A model generated the notes under the pieces. That model did not search any database. It was not told the DNA's origin and saw nothing but the letters and a program-made list of their open reading frames with translations. A stretch of DNA of 64,000 bases, taken from NCBI GenBank assembly GCA_011523735.1, contig WTGB01000128.1:62001-126000 (forward strand), in the 5' to 3' direction. Position 1 is the first letter of the stretch; each line of letters starts with the position of its first letter. Below, piece by piece: positions 19,275 through 30,000 of this stretch. This DNA comes from Chloroflexota bacterium (GTDB taxonomy: Bacteria; Chloroflexota; Anaerolineae; Aggregatilineales; Phototrophicaceae). Made by a program: the position numbers and the translations under genes.

Positions 19275-21515
19275 ATGTCCCTTGCAGGTGACCGCTACAT
19301 GGTGACTCCGACCAATCTCTACTCGCGCGATCTCGAATCCCTGCTGAACGCACTGCCAGAAATCAAACCCAATGAAGTCGACTTGATCGCCTCTGCCTAT
19401 CAGCGAGCTGAGAGCGCCCATGCAGGTCAGCGGCGGAAATCAGGCGAGCCCTATTTCACGCATTGCGTCGCGGTGGCGAGCATCCTGGCGGAAATGAAGC
19501 TGGATGCCGAAACGATCGCGGCCGGCTTGCTGCACGATGTCGTGGAAGACAGCGATGTCAGCCTCGATGTATTGCGGGGCGAATTTGGCAGCACCATCGC
19601 CAAGCTGGTGGATGGCGTCACCAAGCTAAAATATCTGCCGATCAAGAATGTGTCGTCCGTCGCCGATACACGCCGGTCCAGCGCGATCAACCGCGAAATG
19701 GAATACATTCGCAAGATGCTGCTGACCATGGGCGATGATGTGCGCGTTGTTCTCGTCAAGCTGGCCGACCGCCTGCACAACATGCGCACTCTCGGCTATA
19801 TGCCGCGGGACAAACAGCGCGCGGTGGCGCAGGAGACAATGGATATCTTCGCGCCATTGGCGAATCGTCTGGGCATCTGGCAGATGAAGTGGGAACTGGA
19901 AGACCTCAGTTTCCGCTATCTGAATCCGGAGGCTTATCGCTCTATTGCCAAAGCGCTGGACGAACGGCGCGATGAACGTGAAAGCTACGTCGCGCGCATC
20001 AAGGAACGTCTCACGACGGAATTGCGCAAAACTCATATCACGAAGGTCACCATCAGCGCCAGACCGAAGCATATCTACAGCATTTACAGCAAGATGAGCA
20101 GGAAAGATCTGCCGCTAGAGCAAATCTACGATATCCGCGGCATGCGGGTCTTGGTCGAGTCGCTGGCGGAGTGTTATCTGGCGCTGGGCATCGTGCATAA
20201 TCTTTGGCGTCCCATACCAGGCGAATTCGATGATTACATCGCCAACCCCAAAGACAATTTCTACCGCAGCCTGCACACCGCCGTACACGATGATGAGGGC
20301 AAAACGGTCGAAGTGCAGATACGCACCTGGGAGATGCACGAAGATGCCGAATATGGCATCGCCGCGCACTGGCGCTATAAGGAAGGCAATAACGGGCACG
20401 ATCAGGCTTTTGAGCAGCGGCTGGCTTATTTGCGCCGCCTGATGGAATTCGGACCCGAAGTCAACGATGCCTCGCAGTTTGTCGATACGGTCAAATCGGA
20501 GGTCTTTCAAGATCGCGTTTACAGCGTGACGCCTAATGGCGACATCATCGATTTGCCGGTGGGTGCGACGCCCATCGATTTCGCTTATCATATCCACACC
20601 GATATCGGCAATCGCTGCCGCGGCGCCAAGGTCAACGGACGGCTGATGCCGCTGAATTACAAGCTGAAAATGGGCGACCAGGTCGAGATTTTGACGGCCA
20701 AGCGCGGCGGACCTAGCATGGATTGGCTGAACCCAGATCTTGATTACGCCGTCACCAGCCGCGCCCGCACCAAGATTCGCCATTGGCTGCGCAAGCAGAA
20801 TCGCGACAAACATATTGTCATGGGACGGGAAGTGCTCGAGCGCGAACTAAAACGCCTGGGCGTATTGGAAAAGGTCACCTTTGAATCGGTCGCGCGTCTG
20901 CTGAATTTCGAGAAGCTGGACGATTTTCTCGCAGCCATCGGCGCGGGGGATGTCACCGGTTCGCAGATCACCAACCGTGTGCTGGAAGACGAACGCCGCA
21001 AATCAGCTGAGAGCATCAGCGAAGAGGAACTGCTCAAACCACGCAGCAAACCGCTCGGGGCGAAAGTCTCCAAAGGCGTCAGCATCATGGGAGCCGGCGG
21101 TCTGCTGGTCAACCTGGCTCGCTGCTGCGCGCCCATGCCCGGTGATGACATCATCGGCTATATTACGCGGGGACGCGGTGTGACGGTGCATCAAACGGGT
21201 TGCCCAAATATCACAGCCATGCGCGAAACCGAGCGCCTGATTGATGTCTCCTGGGGACCGGAAGAAGAGGAACAGCGCTACCTGGTGCCGGTCGAAGTGG
21301 TCGCTTATGATCGGGAAGGTCTGCTGCGTGAGATCAGCACGATCATCGCCGATCAGCATGTGAACATCGCATCGGTCGACGTCAACACGCGCAATCACAT
21401 CGCCACGCTGAATCTGCAGTTGGAGATCGCCAACAATCAGCAGTTGACGCGCATCCTCTCCAAGATAGATCTCATACCCAGTGTCGTTGAGGCGCGCCGG
21501 CGCAATACAGGTTAG
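19275..21515 (+). CDS. (p)ppGpp synthetase/hydrolase (Rel/SpoT family)
   Basis: 746 residues from ATG 19275; ATG 19299 with GCAGGTG upstream is an equally good start. Makes and degrades the stringent-response alarmone. Domains in order: HD hydrolase (intact His87-Asp88 in HDVVEDSD and ADRLHNMRTLG), synthetase (RPKHIYSIYSKM, DIRGMRV, NFYRSLHTAV, QIRTWEMHEDAEYG), TGS (YSVTPNGDIIDLPVGATP), a Cys-rich zinc-finger domain (NLARCCAPMPGDDI) and a C-terminal ACT domain. The synthetase loop reads EFDD at 317-320; bifunctional enzymes usually have RxKD and monofunctional RelA has ExDD. The complete HD site still argues for a bifunctional enzyme. Confidence 0.95.
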   Translation: MSLAGDRYMVTPTNLYSRDLESLLNALPEIKPNEVDLIASAYQRAESAHAGQRRKSGEPYFTHCVAVASILAEMKLDAETIAAGLLHDVVEDSDVSLDVLRGEFGSTIAKLVDGVTKLKYLPIKNVSSVADTRRSSAINREMEYIRKMLLTMGDDVRVVLVKLADRLHNMRTLGYMPRDKQRAVAQETMDIFAPLANRLGIWQMKWELEDLSFRYLNPEAYRSIAKALDERRDERESYVARIKERLTTELRKTHITKVTISARPKHIYSIYSKMSRKDLPLEQIYDIRGMRVLVESLAECYLALGIVHNLWRPIPGEFDDYIANPKDNFYRSLHTAVHDDEGKTVEVQIRTWEMHEDAEYGIAAHWRYKEGNNGHDQAFEQRLAYLRRLMEFGPEVNDASQFVDTVKSEVFQDRVYSVTPNGDIIDLPVGATPIDFAYHIHTDIGNRCRGAKVNGRLMPLNYKLKMGDQVEILTAKRGGPSMDWLNPDLDYAVTSRARTKIRHWLRKQNRDKHIVMGREVLERELKRLGVLEKVTFESVARLLNFEKLDDFLAAIGAGDVTGSQITNRVLEDERRKSAESISEEELLKPRSKPLGAKVSKGVSIMGAGGLLVNLARCCAPMPGDDIIGYITRGRGVTVHQTGCPNITAMRETERLIDVSWGPEEEEQRYLVPVEVVAYDREGLLREISTIIADQHVNIASVDVNTRNHIATLNLQLEIANNQQLTRILSKIDLIPSVVEARRRNTG

Positions 21516-21529
21516 GTCTGCGGCCTCCA

Positions 21530-22618
21530 ATGCTCATCAGCCTGCTTGAATCGTATTACGGCGGCAGTCACCGGACCTGGGCGGATGGCTACAAGCGTTT
21601 TTCCCGCCACGATGTGCAATTGCTCACTTTGCCAGCGCAATACTGGAAATGGCGCATGCAGGGCGCGGCGATCAGTTTCGCGCGGCTGCTGGATGCCAAG
21701 CCAGATCTCATCCTCGCTTCCAGCATGATAGATCTGTCGATCTTCCGCGCCTTGACCTATCGGCAGCTCGGCGATGTGCCGCTCGCCTTGTACTTGCACG
21801 AGAATCAACTCTCCTACCCGCAGAACCAGCGGCAGGGGCATGGCTGGCGCTATGGCTTTATCAACTACGCCAGCGCTCTGACCGCCGATGGCGTTTACTT
21901 CAACAGCGAGTTTCACATGCAGGACTTCCTGGCGCAATTGCCGCGCATGCTCAAGAACTTTCGCGATTTCAACGAACTGGGCACCATCGACATTATCAGC
22001 GCCAAGTCAAAGGTACTAGCTGTTGGCATGGACTTACAACGCTTTGACGCCTATCGCGTCACTAAGAACAGAGACGAGCCGCCTGTTATTTTGTGGAACC
22101 ATCGTTGGGAAGAGGATAAAGATCCGACGAGCTTCGTACACAGCATGATAAAACTCGCGGACGAAGGCTACGAGTTCAAAGTGGCGATCACCGGCGAGCA
22201 GTTTGGCAAGATGCCGGAGGCCTTCAAGCGAGCAAAAACCGCACTGGCTGACAGACTTATACAACTGGGCTACATGGAATCCTTCGCCGACTACGCGCGG
22301 CTGCTCTGGCGGTCCGATTATGTGGTCAGCACCGCCTGGCAAGAGTTCTTTGGGATCGCGGTCTGTGAGGCGATTACTTGTGGCTGCCTGCCCATCCTGC
22401 CCGATCGCTTGAATTATCCCAACCTGCTGACCGACGAGCTAAAATCCGCCTGCCTCTATCAACCTGGCCGACTAAGCGCGCAGTTGCGCTTCCATCTTGA
22501 GAGCAACTTTAGACCGGATACCGCGGCGCTGCGAGAGAAGATTGCGGGCTTCGACTGGCGGCAAATGGCGCCGCAGTATGATGCCGAGCTGGAAGCGCTG
22601 GTCAATCGTCAGCGCTAA
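21530..22618 (+). CDS. tRNA-queuosine mannosyltransferase-like glycosyltransferase
   Basis: 362 residues. The N-terminal third (DUF3524 type) has [30 protein letters not shown] and LHENQLSYP, which match human GTDC1/QTMAN, the enzyme that mannosylates queuosine in tRNA-Asp. The C-terminal half is a GT-B glycosyltransferase ([12 protein letters not shown], then [18 protein letters not shown] with the nucleotide-sugar acidic residue). Known bacterial members are mostly unstudied. It lies 14 bases after rel and its 3' end overlaps the convergent gyrA end by 17 bases. No queuosine synthesis gene is in the window, so the RNA target is inferred. Confidence 0.8.
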   Translation: MLISLLESYYGGSHRTWADGYKRFSRHDVQLLTLPAQYWKWRMQGAAISFARLLDAKPDLILASSMIDLSIFRALTYRQLGDVPLALYLHENQLSYPQNQRQGHGWRYGFINYASALTADGVYFNSEFHMQDFLAQLPRMLKNFRDFNELGTIDIISAKSKVLAVGMDLQRFDAYRVTKNRDEPPVILWNHRWEEDKDPTSFVHSMIKLADEGYEFKVAITGEQFGKMPEAFKRAKTALADRLIQLGYMESFADYARLLWRSDYVVSTAWQEFFGIAVCEAITCGCLPILPDRLNYPNLLTDELKSACLYQPGRLSAQLRFHLESNFRPDTAALREKIAGFDWRQMAPQYDAELEALVNRQR

Positions 22619-25178
22619 GCCCTGGATCCGCGCCGTTTGACCGGGCGTCAGAATCGCTGTCTTCGGCGCTATCGGCTTCATCCAGGAGAAGTTTAATCTC
22701 TTCCAGAGTCGGTTCTTCTTCGAGCCGGGCTTCGTCTTTTGGCGCTTCGATGCGGTTACGGTACTCGACCACAGCCACGACAGATTCCCTCTCGCGCAGG
22801 GCGATGACTGGCTCGATCCCGCGAGGACCTAACTTGACAGTCTCCGCCAGGCTAAGGGTCATGTACTTTGCTTTGCCTCTATTCGTCAACGCCAGAAGCG
22901 TATCCGTCAACTTGCCTGTGGCAATCGCTGCCAAATGACTATCCATCTCTTGCAGCCCGCGTAAGCGCTTGCCGATCCCGCCGCGCCCTTGAGAGCGAAT
23001 CTTGGAGAGTGGCGTAACATTGGCGAAACCATGCCGATTGATGTGCCAGAAGTGGCTCGCTCTATCGGCGACGAGACAAGCTGCAACTACTTTATCGCCC
23101 TTTTCCTTCAGATCCATCCCGCGTACGCCGCCCGAGGTCGAGCCGGTTGGCCGCACATCGTCTTCACTGAAGCGGATGGCGTAGCCGCGTGCCGTGGTTA
23201 GAACGAGCTCATCCGTCCCGCTACTGTAGAAGACCGCCACGATGCGGTCGCCCCTCGCCAGCTTCATCAGGCTGAAATCATGCGACATGACACCGGGCAA
23301 GTCCACAAGCTGCAAACGCTTCACTTGACCTTGGGCGGTAACAAAGCAAAGATAGCCGTTTGTCAAGTCCATCGGCAAGCACAGGAAAGAGACGATCTTT
23401 CGCTTGTCTGATAGCGCGGTCAAGTCGCTAAAATGCATGCCATCGGCTGCCTGCTCTACCTGAGGCACCTGCTGCACCGGCAGCGTGGCGCAAGTACCGT
23501 CATCCGCGAATAAGCAAAGTATCTGCGCTGTGGTACTGTGCTGCAGCAAACGAGGCGGATCCTTGGTGGCGACTGTCACCTTGGGTGGTTCGTCCAGTCG
23601 CGTCCGTCCCAATCGCCCGCGCGAACTCAACATTACCACGGTCTTGGCTTCCGGCATGAGGAAATCAGACTGGGTGACGCCGATGGCTTCGGCTTCCGCG
23701 ATGATGCTTCGCCGTGGATCCCCGTACTCCGCCTTCACCTTCGCCAGTCCTTCGGCGATGTGCGCACGCTGCTTCTGCGGGTTGGCCAGGAGTTCTTCCA
23801 AGGACTTGATCAAACGCTGTTTCTCCTTGTATCCGTTGCGGATGCGGCGGATTTCCAGTGACGCCAGGCGCCGCAGCGGCATCTCAAGTATCGCGCCCGC
23901 CTGGATCTCGCTGACTTTGAAATTCTTAATCAGGTTATTACGCGCCGTGTCGCTATTGCGGGACTTGCGGATCGTTTTGATCACGGCATCGAGGTGGTCC
24001 AGGGCGATGAGCAAGCCTTCGAGGACATGCGCCCGTTCCCGCGCCCGCGCCAGGTCGAAACGACTTCGGCGCAGCACAACATCCAGCCGATGCTCCAGAT
24101 AAACTCGCAGCGCCTGTTTCAAGCCGAGCAGACGCGGTTGACCATCCACCAGCGCCAGCATGATAATGCCGAAGGTGGATTGCAAAGGCGTCAGCTTGAA
24201 GAGCTGCACGAGCACATCAGTGACATCGGCGCCGCGCTGCAATTCGATGACGAGCCGCACAGAATTCTGCCGATCCGACTCATCGCGCAGGTCGTCCAAT
24301 CCAGCCAGCTTGCCAGCCCGCGCCAGGCTGGCGATGCGCTCGATCAAGGTGGTCTTATTGGTCTGGTAGGGCAATTCGCTGACGATGATGCGCGATTTCC
24401 CCCGCCCCATATCTTCGATATGCACTTTCGCCCGCAGCGTGACCTTCCCGCGCCCGGTCGTCATCGCCTGTCGCAGCATGTCCTCTTCGCCGCGCAGCTT
24501 GTAGATCACGCCGCCGGTGGGAAAATCGGGACCCTTGACGAATTGCATCAGCTCATCGACATCAATCTCATCGAGCCGTTCCCATTGCTCCAGCATATAC
24601 ACCAGCGCGTCGCAGACTTCGCCCAGGTTGTGCGGCGGGATATTGGTCGACATGCCGACCGCGATGCCGGACGCGCCATTGATCAAGAGGTTCGGCACCA
24701 TCGAAGGCAGAACAGCCGGCTCGTTCAAGGTGCCATCGAAGTTTTCGACGAAGTCAACTGTGTCTTTGTTGATATCGACCAGCAACTCGCCGCCAATGCT
24801 CGCCATCCGCGCCTCGGTATAACGCATTGCGGCCGCGCCATCGCCATCAATGCTGCCGAAGTTGCCCTGCCCATCAATCAGCATGTAGCGCATGGAAAAG
24901 CCTTGCGCCATACGCACCATCGTTTCATAGACCGCGCCATCGCCGTGCGGATGATACTTGCCGAGCACCTCGCCGACGATGCGGGCGCTCTTCTTGTGCG
25001 CGCCGCCAGCGCCGATGCCCATATCGTGCATGGCATACAAAATACGGCGATGAACCGGCTTCAGCCCGTCACGCGCATCGGGCAAGGCTCGCGAAACGAT
25101 CACGCTCATGGCGTAGCTCAGGTAGGCTTCGCGCATTTCACTTTCGATGTTGATTTGATGAACCGATGGATCTTTCAT
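22602..25178 (-). CDS. gyrA: DNA gyrase subunit A
   Basis: 858 residues from ATG 25178; the open frame extends to 25262 but GAGG sits 7 bases before 25178 and homology starts there. DNA-cleaving subunit of the type II topoisomerase. The catalytic Tyr120 is in [10 protein letters not shown]. The quinolone region reads [12 protein letters not shown]: Gly81 is at the E. coli Ser83 place and Glu85 at Asp87. The C-terminal beta-pinwheel has [11 protein letters not shown], a degenerate GyrA box, so gyrase is more likely than topoisomerase IV, though not certain. gyrB is not in the window. Confidence 0.9.
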   Translation of the reverse strand: MKDPSVHQINIESEMREAYLSYAMSVIVSRALPDARDGLKPVHRRILYAMHDMGIGAGGAHKKSARIVGEVLGKYHPHGDGAVYETMVRMAQGFSMRYMLIDGQGNFGSIDGDGAAAMRYTEARMASIGGELLVDINKDTVDFVENFDGTLNEPAVLPSMVPNLLINGASGIAVGMSTNIPPHNLGEVCDALVYMLEQWERLDEIDVDELMQFVKGPDFPTGGVIYKLRGEEDMLRQAMTTGRGKVTLRAKVHIEDMGRGKSRIIVSELPYQTNKTTLIERIASLARAGKLAGLDDLRDESDRQNSVRLVIELQRGADVTDVLVQLFKLTPLQSTFGIIMLALVDGQPRLLGLKQALRVYLEHRLDVVLRRSRFDLARARERAHVLEGLLIALDHLDAVIKTIRKSRNSDTARNNLIKNFKVSEIQAGAILEMPLRRLASLEIRRIRNGYKEKQRLIKSLEELLANPQKQRAHIAEGLAKVKAEYGDPRRSIIAEAEAIGVTQSDFLMPEAKTVVMLSSRGRLGRTRLDEPPKVTVATKDPPRLLQHSTTAQILCLFADDGTCATLPVQQVPQVEQAADGMHFSDLTALSDKRKIVSFLCLPMDLTNGYLCFVTAQGQVKRLQLVDLPGVMSHDFSLMKLARGDRIVAVFYSSGTDELVLTTARGYAIRFSEDDVRPTGSTSGGVRGMDLKEKGDKVVAACLVADRASHFWHINRHGFANVTPLSKIRSQGRGGIGKRLRGLQEMDSHLAAIATGKLTDTLLALTNRGKAKYMTLSLAETVKLGPRGIEPVIALRERESVVAVVEYRNRIEAPKDEARLEEEPTLEEIKLLLDEADSAEDSDSDARSNGADPGLSADD

Positions 25179-25549
25179 CACAGGACCTCGGCGGAACTCC
25201 AGATTATCGCGGGAAAAGCGCTCCCGCGCCCAAATTTCATTCTGTTGGCAGCGGCGCTTCACAACTCCCAGCGCTTAAAAGCACTCGGTTGCTTCATGCA
25301 GTTGTCTTGCAGGTTTGTTCCAGCCGACCTGCCCGGCGCGGTCAAGCCCGAGGAAATCGAATTGCTGAAGCGTATTGAAATCGTCAGGAGCGCAAAGCCC
25401 GATACCAAGGCAAACTTCAATTTCCCATTGTAGAATGCGATTTGAGAGCGTGTCAAATGGGAACGCGCTAACTATCTTTCCAGCCTAGACATCCGGTCCT
25501 GGGGGATGTTGTTTTTGCGCCATCGTTCAGGACCGGCGCGGTTTATTGA
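25179..25549. other. Intergenic region between gyrA and the GH-like lipoprotein
   Basis: 371 bases without a convincing gene. In the gyrA leader CGCGGGA (25208-25214) pairs with TCCCGCG (25222-25228) around a 7-base loop, a possible leader hairpin. No clear -35/-10 pair was found on either strand. A 65-codon frame on the minus strand (25259-25456) has no recognisable features. Confidence 0.4.
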
Positions 25550-26974
25550 ATGGACATGTTGCGACAGATTGCAAGACGGATCTTCATCACTTTGAGCATC
25601 GCCACCCTCGGCGCAGCGCTCATTGCCTGCTCAGCTGAGCCGAGCATAAGCGTAGCGCCCGAAGTTCAGCTCACAGCGGAGTTGCTGCCGACAATCAAGG
25701 CGCTGCCACCCGTTGCCGGGGACCGACTGCCAACCGCTGATCCAAACGCGCTGAGCCCGACAGCGACTGGCAACGTCGACCAAGCCTTCGGGCCGATTAT
25801 CGGACCCGAGTACACGCAGCCGCCGACCACGACGCCGCGTCCAACTTTCCCACCAACGGCGACGCCAGTCGTGACGCTTCCCGGCAGCGCTTATACCACA
25901 GCCGTGCCAGTCGACCAGACGCGACTGGATCCAGCCCAGATGGGCATCCAGCTTCACTACAATTATGATGTCGATACCTGGGAATACAGAATGCAGCAGA
26001 TCGTGCCCTTGCGGGTCGGCTGGGTCAAAGTACAGGCGTCTTGGGAATGGCTGCAACCGGAGCGAGCCGGTCAATTTGATCGGAATTTCCGCCTGTTTCA
26101 GTTGCACGTGCAAAAAGCGGACAAGTACGGTTTCCAGGTCATGCTCAGCATTGTAAAAGCGCCGGACTGGTCTCGGCATACGAACCGGGGCGAAGACGGT
26201 CCGCCGGATGACCTCAACCAATTCGCCAGCTTTTTGAGGCTGCTGTTGGAACAGGTCGGACCGTATGTCGATGCCATTGAAATCTGGAACGAGCCGAATT
26301 TGCGCCGGGAATGGACTGGCAGCCGGCCAATCAGCGGCGCGAGTTATATGGATTTATTCCGCGTCGCTTATGATACAATCCGCACCTATTCGCCCGCCAT
26401 CACTGTGATCACAGCCGGTCTGGCTCCCACCGGCAACCACAGCGGCGTTTCCGTGGATGACCGCGCCTTCCTGCGCCAGATGTATCAAGCCGGTTTGGCG
26501 CGCTATTCAGACGTCAAGATTGGCGTGCATCCATACAGCTGGGGCAACCCGCCAGATTTCCTCTGCTGCAACAATGTGGAGGGGCAAGGCTGGGATGATC
26601 AGCCGCAGTTCTTTTTCCGGCAGACACTCCGCGATTATGCCGGCATCATCGCCGCCTATGGCGACAACGCGCAAATGTGGGTGACTGAATTTGGCTGGGC
26701 GACCTGGGAGGATTACCCGTCGGCAGCGCCGGACCCGTGGATGGCATACAATTCGGCCCAAGATCAAATGAACTACACGCTGCGCGCCTTTCAAATGGGA
26801 CAGTCGCGCGCTGATGTCGGCGTCATGGTCCTTTGGAATCTGAGCTATGCTGTAGAACAAATGGTTTACGCGCGCAGCGAATTGGCCGCCTATAGCATAC
26901 TGTACCCGTACTTTGACGGCTCCGGCAATCAACGCCGACGCCCGCTTTACCGCGCTTTGGAGCGGCGCCCCTGA
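25550..26974 (+). CDS. Secreted lipoprotein with clan-A glycoside hydrolase-like domain
   Basis: 474 residues. Signal peptide with lipobox LIAC; Cys27 is the predicted lipidation site. A Pro/Thr-rich linker (about 86-112) is followed by a TIM-barrel domain. Strand-4 and strand-7 motifs of GH clan A are visible: EIWNEPN with acid/base Glu248, and WVTEFGW with nucleophile Glu380; VHPYSW between them is also typical. It resembles GH39 or GH5-like enzymes acting on xylosides or glucans, but the substrate is unknown. Two start ATGs (25550, 25556) are possible; no clear Shine-Dalgarno. It converges with rpoC. Confidence 0.75.
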   Translation: MDMLRQIARRIFITLSIATLGAALIACSAEPSISVAPEVQLTAELLPTIKALPPVAGDRLPTADPNALSPTATGNVDQAFGPIIGPEYTQPPTTTPRPTFPPTATPVVTLPGSAYTTAVPVDQTRLDPAQMGIQLHYNYDVDTWEYRMQQIVPLRVGWVKVQASWEWLQPERAGQFDRNFRLFQLHVQKADKYGFQVMLSIVKAPDWSRHTNRGEDGPPDDLNQFASFLRLLLEQVGPYVDAIEIWNEPNLRREWTGSRPISGASYMDLFRVAYDTIRTYSPAITVITAGLAPTGNHSGVSVDDRAFLRQMYQAGLARYSDVKIGVHPYSWGNPPDFLCCNNVEGQGWDDQPQFFFRQTLRDYAGIIAAYGDNAQMWVTEFGWATWEDYPSAAPDPWMAYNSAQDQMNYTLRAFQMGQSRADVGVMVLWNLSYAVEQMVYARSELAAYSILYPYFDGSGNQRRRPLYRALERRP

Positions 26975-27021
26975 ATCCGACAGCCGCTCGGCGCACAACC
27001 GGCGAATCGGTTAAAGAGAAC

Positions 27022-27053
27022 AAAAAACGCGGGCGCCGATTGGACTCCCGCGT
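27022..27053 (-). terminator. Terminator of rpoC
   Basis: Stem ACGCGGG (27027-27033) and CCCGCGT (27047-27053) with a 13-base loop. On the minus strand it ends in a run of six T (27027-27022), about 25 bases after the rpoC stop. Confidence 0.75.
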
Positions 27054-27077
27054 TCTGAATCGAATTCACTGGCTCGA

Positions 27078-30000
27078 TTACAATTCGCTCAGCATGTTCT
27101 CGAAGTCATCCTGGTCACCGAGTGCATCAAAGTCCAGCGCGCCTTGCGCTTCAAGTGTGACGGCCGGCGCGACCGCCTCACGGTCCTGATAGGCGTGGAA
27201 GCCAGTGCCGGCTGGAATCAGTTTGCCGATGATCACATTTTCTTTCAAGCCATGCAGCGGGTCGACCTGGCCTTCGATCGCGGCCCCAGCCAAGACCTTG
27301 ATAGTGTGCTGGAAGCTGGCGGCCGAAAGGTAACTCTCCGTGCTCAGCGCCGCCTTGGTGATGCCCAGCAAGACGGGCGATCCCTTGCAAATCTGCTTGT
27401 CTTCGGCGATGAGATTCTGGTTAAGCTGCCGCAGTTCCAACTGGTCAACCAGTTCGCCAGGCAGCAGATCGCTATCGCCGCTCTCGGTGATCTGCACTTT
27501 GCACATCATTTTGCGAATGACCGTTTCAAAGTGCTTGTCGGCGATGGGCACTCCCTGGCTGCGATAGACTTCTTGAATCTCACTGAGCAGGTAGAGTTGC
27601 GTCGCCTCCGCGCCCAATACGCGCAGGATTTGATGCGGATTCTTCGAGCCTTCGGTGAGCTGCTCACCCGGCAGGACCGTCATGCCGTCATAGATGTTCT
27701 TCCGCAGACGGGCATTCGCCGGGATTTCGTGTTCTTCCTCTTTGCTATCCTCGAAGCGGATATATATGTCGCGTTCCTCGATATGCACCTTGCCGGTAAG
27801 CGAAGCGACCATCTCGTCGTCGCCGTTTCGGGCGATGACCGCACCCTTCCTGACATCCTTGCCATCGGCGACCTCAATGTCCCAACCTTCGGGTACGACG
27901 AGTTTTTCGCTGTCCACTTTGCTATCGATGATAGTGGCGATGCGGGCGCCGTCTGCGCGTTCGGTCAAGCGCAGGACACCTCCGATTTCAGTCATTTCAG
28001 CTTGGCCCTTTGGCACGCGCCGCGCTTCAAAGAGTTCTTCAACCCGCGGCAGACCGCTAGTGATATCACGCACTTCCGCCGTGCCGCCGCTATGGAAGGT
28101 GCGCAGGGTCAACTGCGTACCCGGCTCGCCGATGGACTGCGCCGCGATGATGCCGACAGCCGCGCCGATGTTGACCATGTCGCCCGTGCCGAGGTCGCGC
28201 CCATAGCAGAGCGCGCAGACTCCGTAAATCAGATCGCAAGTCAGCGGGCTTCGCACTTCGACGGCTTCCAGAGCAGAGTTTTGAATGCTCGCGGCGATAT
28301 CTTCATCAATCATTTCGTTGCGCGCTACCAATAGCGCGCCACTCTCAGGATCGACAATATTTTCGGCCGAGCAGCGCCCGACGATCCGCTCTTCGATTGA
28401 CTGTCCCGCGATGTCATCAGACCGGCGAACCCTAAAACCCCGATGGGTGTTGCAGTCCCAGCGGTTGACGATCATATCCTGCGCGACATCGACCAGACGG
28501 CGCGTCAAATAACCGGCGTCCGCTGTGCGCAGGGCCGTATCAGCCAAGCCTTTGCGCGCGCCATGCGTAGAGATGAAGTATTCCAGCGCGTTCAAGCCGC
28601 CGCGGAAATGACTGCGGATAGGCAGATCGATGATACGCCCGGAGGGGTCGGCCATCAGTCCGCGCATGCCTGACAACTGCGTGATCGGGCCAAAGCCGCC
28701 CTTGGTCGAGCCGGAGAGCGCCATGATCGCGATGGGTCCGTAAGGATCAAGCGTGTCCTGGATATGCTCTTGCAAGTAATCCTTGGCACGGTTCCACTCG
28801 TCAATGGTTATCTGATAGCGTTCTTCTTCCGTCATCAAACCACGGCGGAAGTCCCGCTCGGCGCGCGTGACCACTTCTTCCGCTTGCCGCAATATCTCCG
28901 CTCGTTCATCCGGAATCTCCAAGTCGCTAACGGCGATGGTTGTCCCGGAAATTGTGGCATAGTGGAAACCGTAATTCTTGATCGCGTCGACGACTTCGGT
29001 AGTGCGTTCCCCGCCGATGACCTGATAGCAGCGCGCCACCAGATTCTGCAATCCGCGTTTGCCCAGGGTCTCCTGAACGAAGCGCATTTCGTCGGGCAGG
29101 ATGCGATTAAATATCGCACGTCCGACCGTACAGATCTCCGGTTCGTACTGCGGCTCGCGCTCGTCATACACATTGCCAAGCAGGATCGGACTATGCAGAT
29201 TTACCAAGCCGAGCCGATAGAGATATTCCACCTCGTCCATATCGACTACGACCCGCCGCTCGTGCAAGTTAGTGATCTCAAGCTGATCTTCCAAACCTTT
29301 GGCGCGCAGGTATTTTCGCATCTCATAGGCGTTGGCCAGCATGCAGTCAATTTCGCCTCCGAGCAGCGCCTCAACTGTGCGATCCACAGCAGATTGCAGT
29401 ATCTGGGGTCGGCCGTTCTCATCCACCGCTGTCTCATCCAGGTACAACTGGCTATTCGGCACGTTGCGGAACTGGGCGTAATAATAGCCGTTGGAGCGGA
29501 AGGCGATGCCCACTTTCTGCGAGCCCGAATACAAGACGCTCTCGGAGCGGAACTCGTCGGCGCGCGAGCGCAGCGCTACCATCTCCACTGTCGGATCCAT
29601 CGTCAGATAATAATTGCCCAGCACCATGTCCTTCGATGGTCCCACAATCGGCGCGCCATCCGAAGGCTTCAACAAGTTGCGCGTACTCAGCATGAGCTCA
29701 CGCGCTTCTTTGACAGCCTGCTCGCTCAAGGGCACATGCACCGCCATCTGGTCGCCATCAAAGTCGGCGTTAAAAGCCGAGCATACCAGCGGGTGAATCT
29801 GTATCGCCTTGCCTTCGACAAGCAGCGGCTCAAAAGCCTGTATGCCCAGGCGATGCAAGGTCGGCGCGCGGTTGAGCAGCACCGGGCGCTCGCGAATGAC
29901 TTCCTCGAGCACTTCCCAAACTTCGGGACGTTCCCGCTCGATGATGCGTTTGGCGCCTTTGACATTGCTGGCGTAGTTATATTCCACCAGCTTGCTGATT

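Noticed and set aside
23994-25433. 479-codon open frame opposite gyrA
   Set aside because: Composition is His/Gln/Arg-rich as expected for a shadow of gyrA; no domain.
25259-25456. 65-codon minus-strand frame
   Set aside because: No ribosome site, no conserved feature; kept as intergenic.
27144-28334. 396-codon open frame opposite the rpoC 3' half
   Set aside because: Shadow of rpoC with no start signal.
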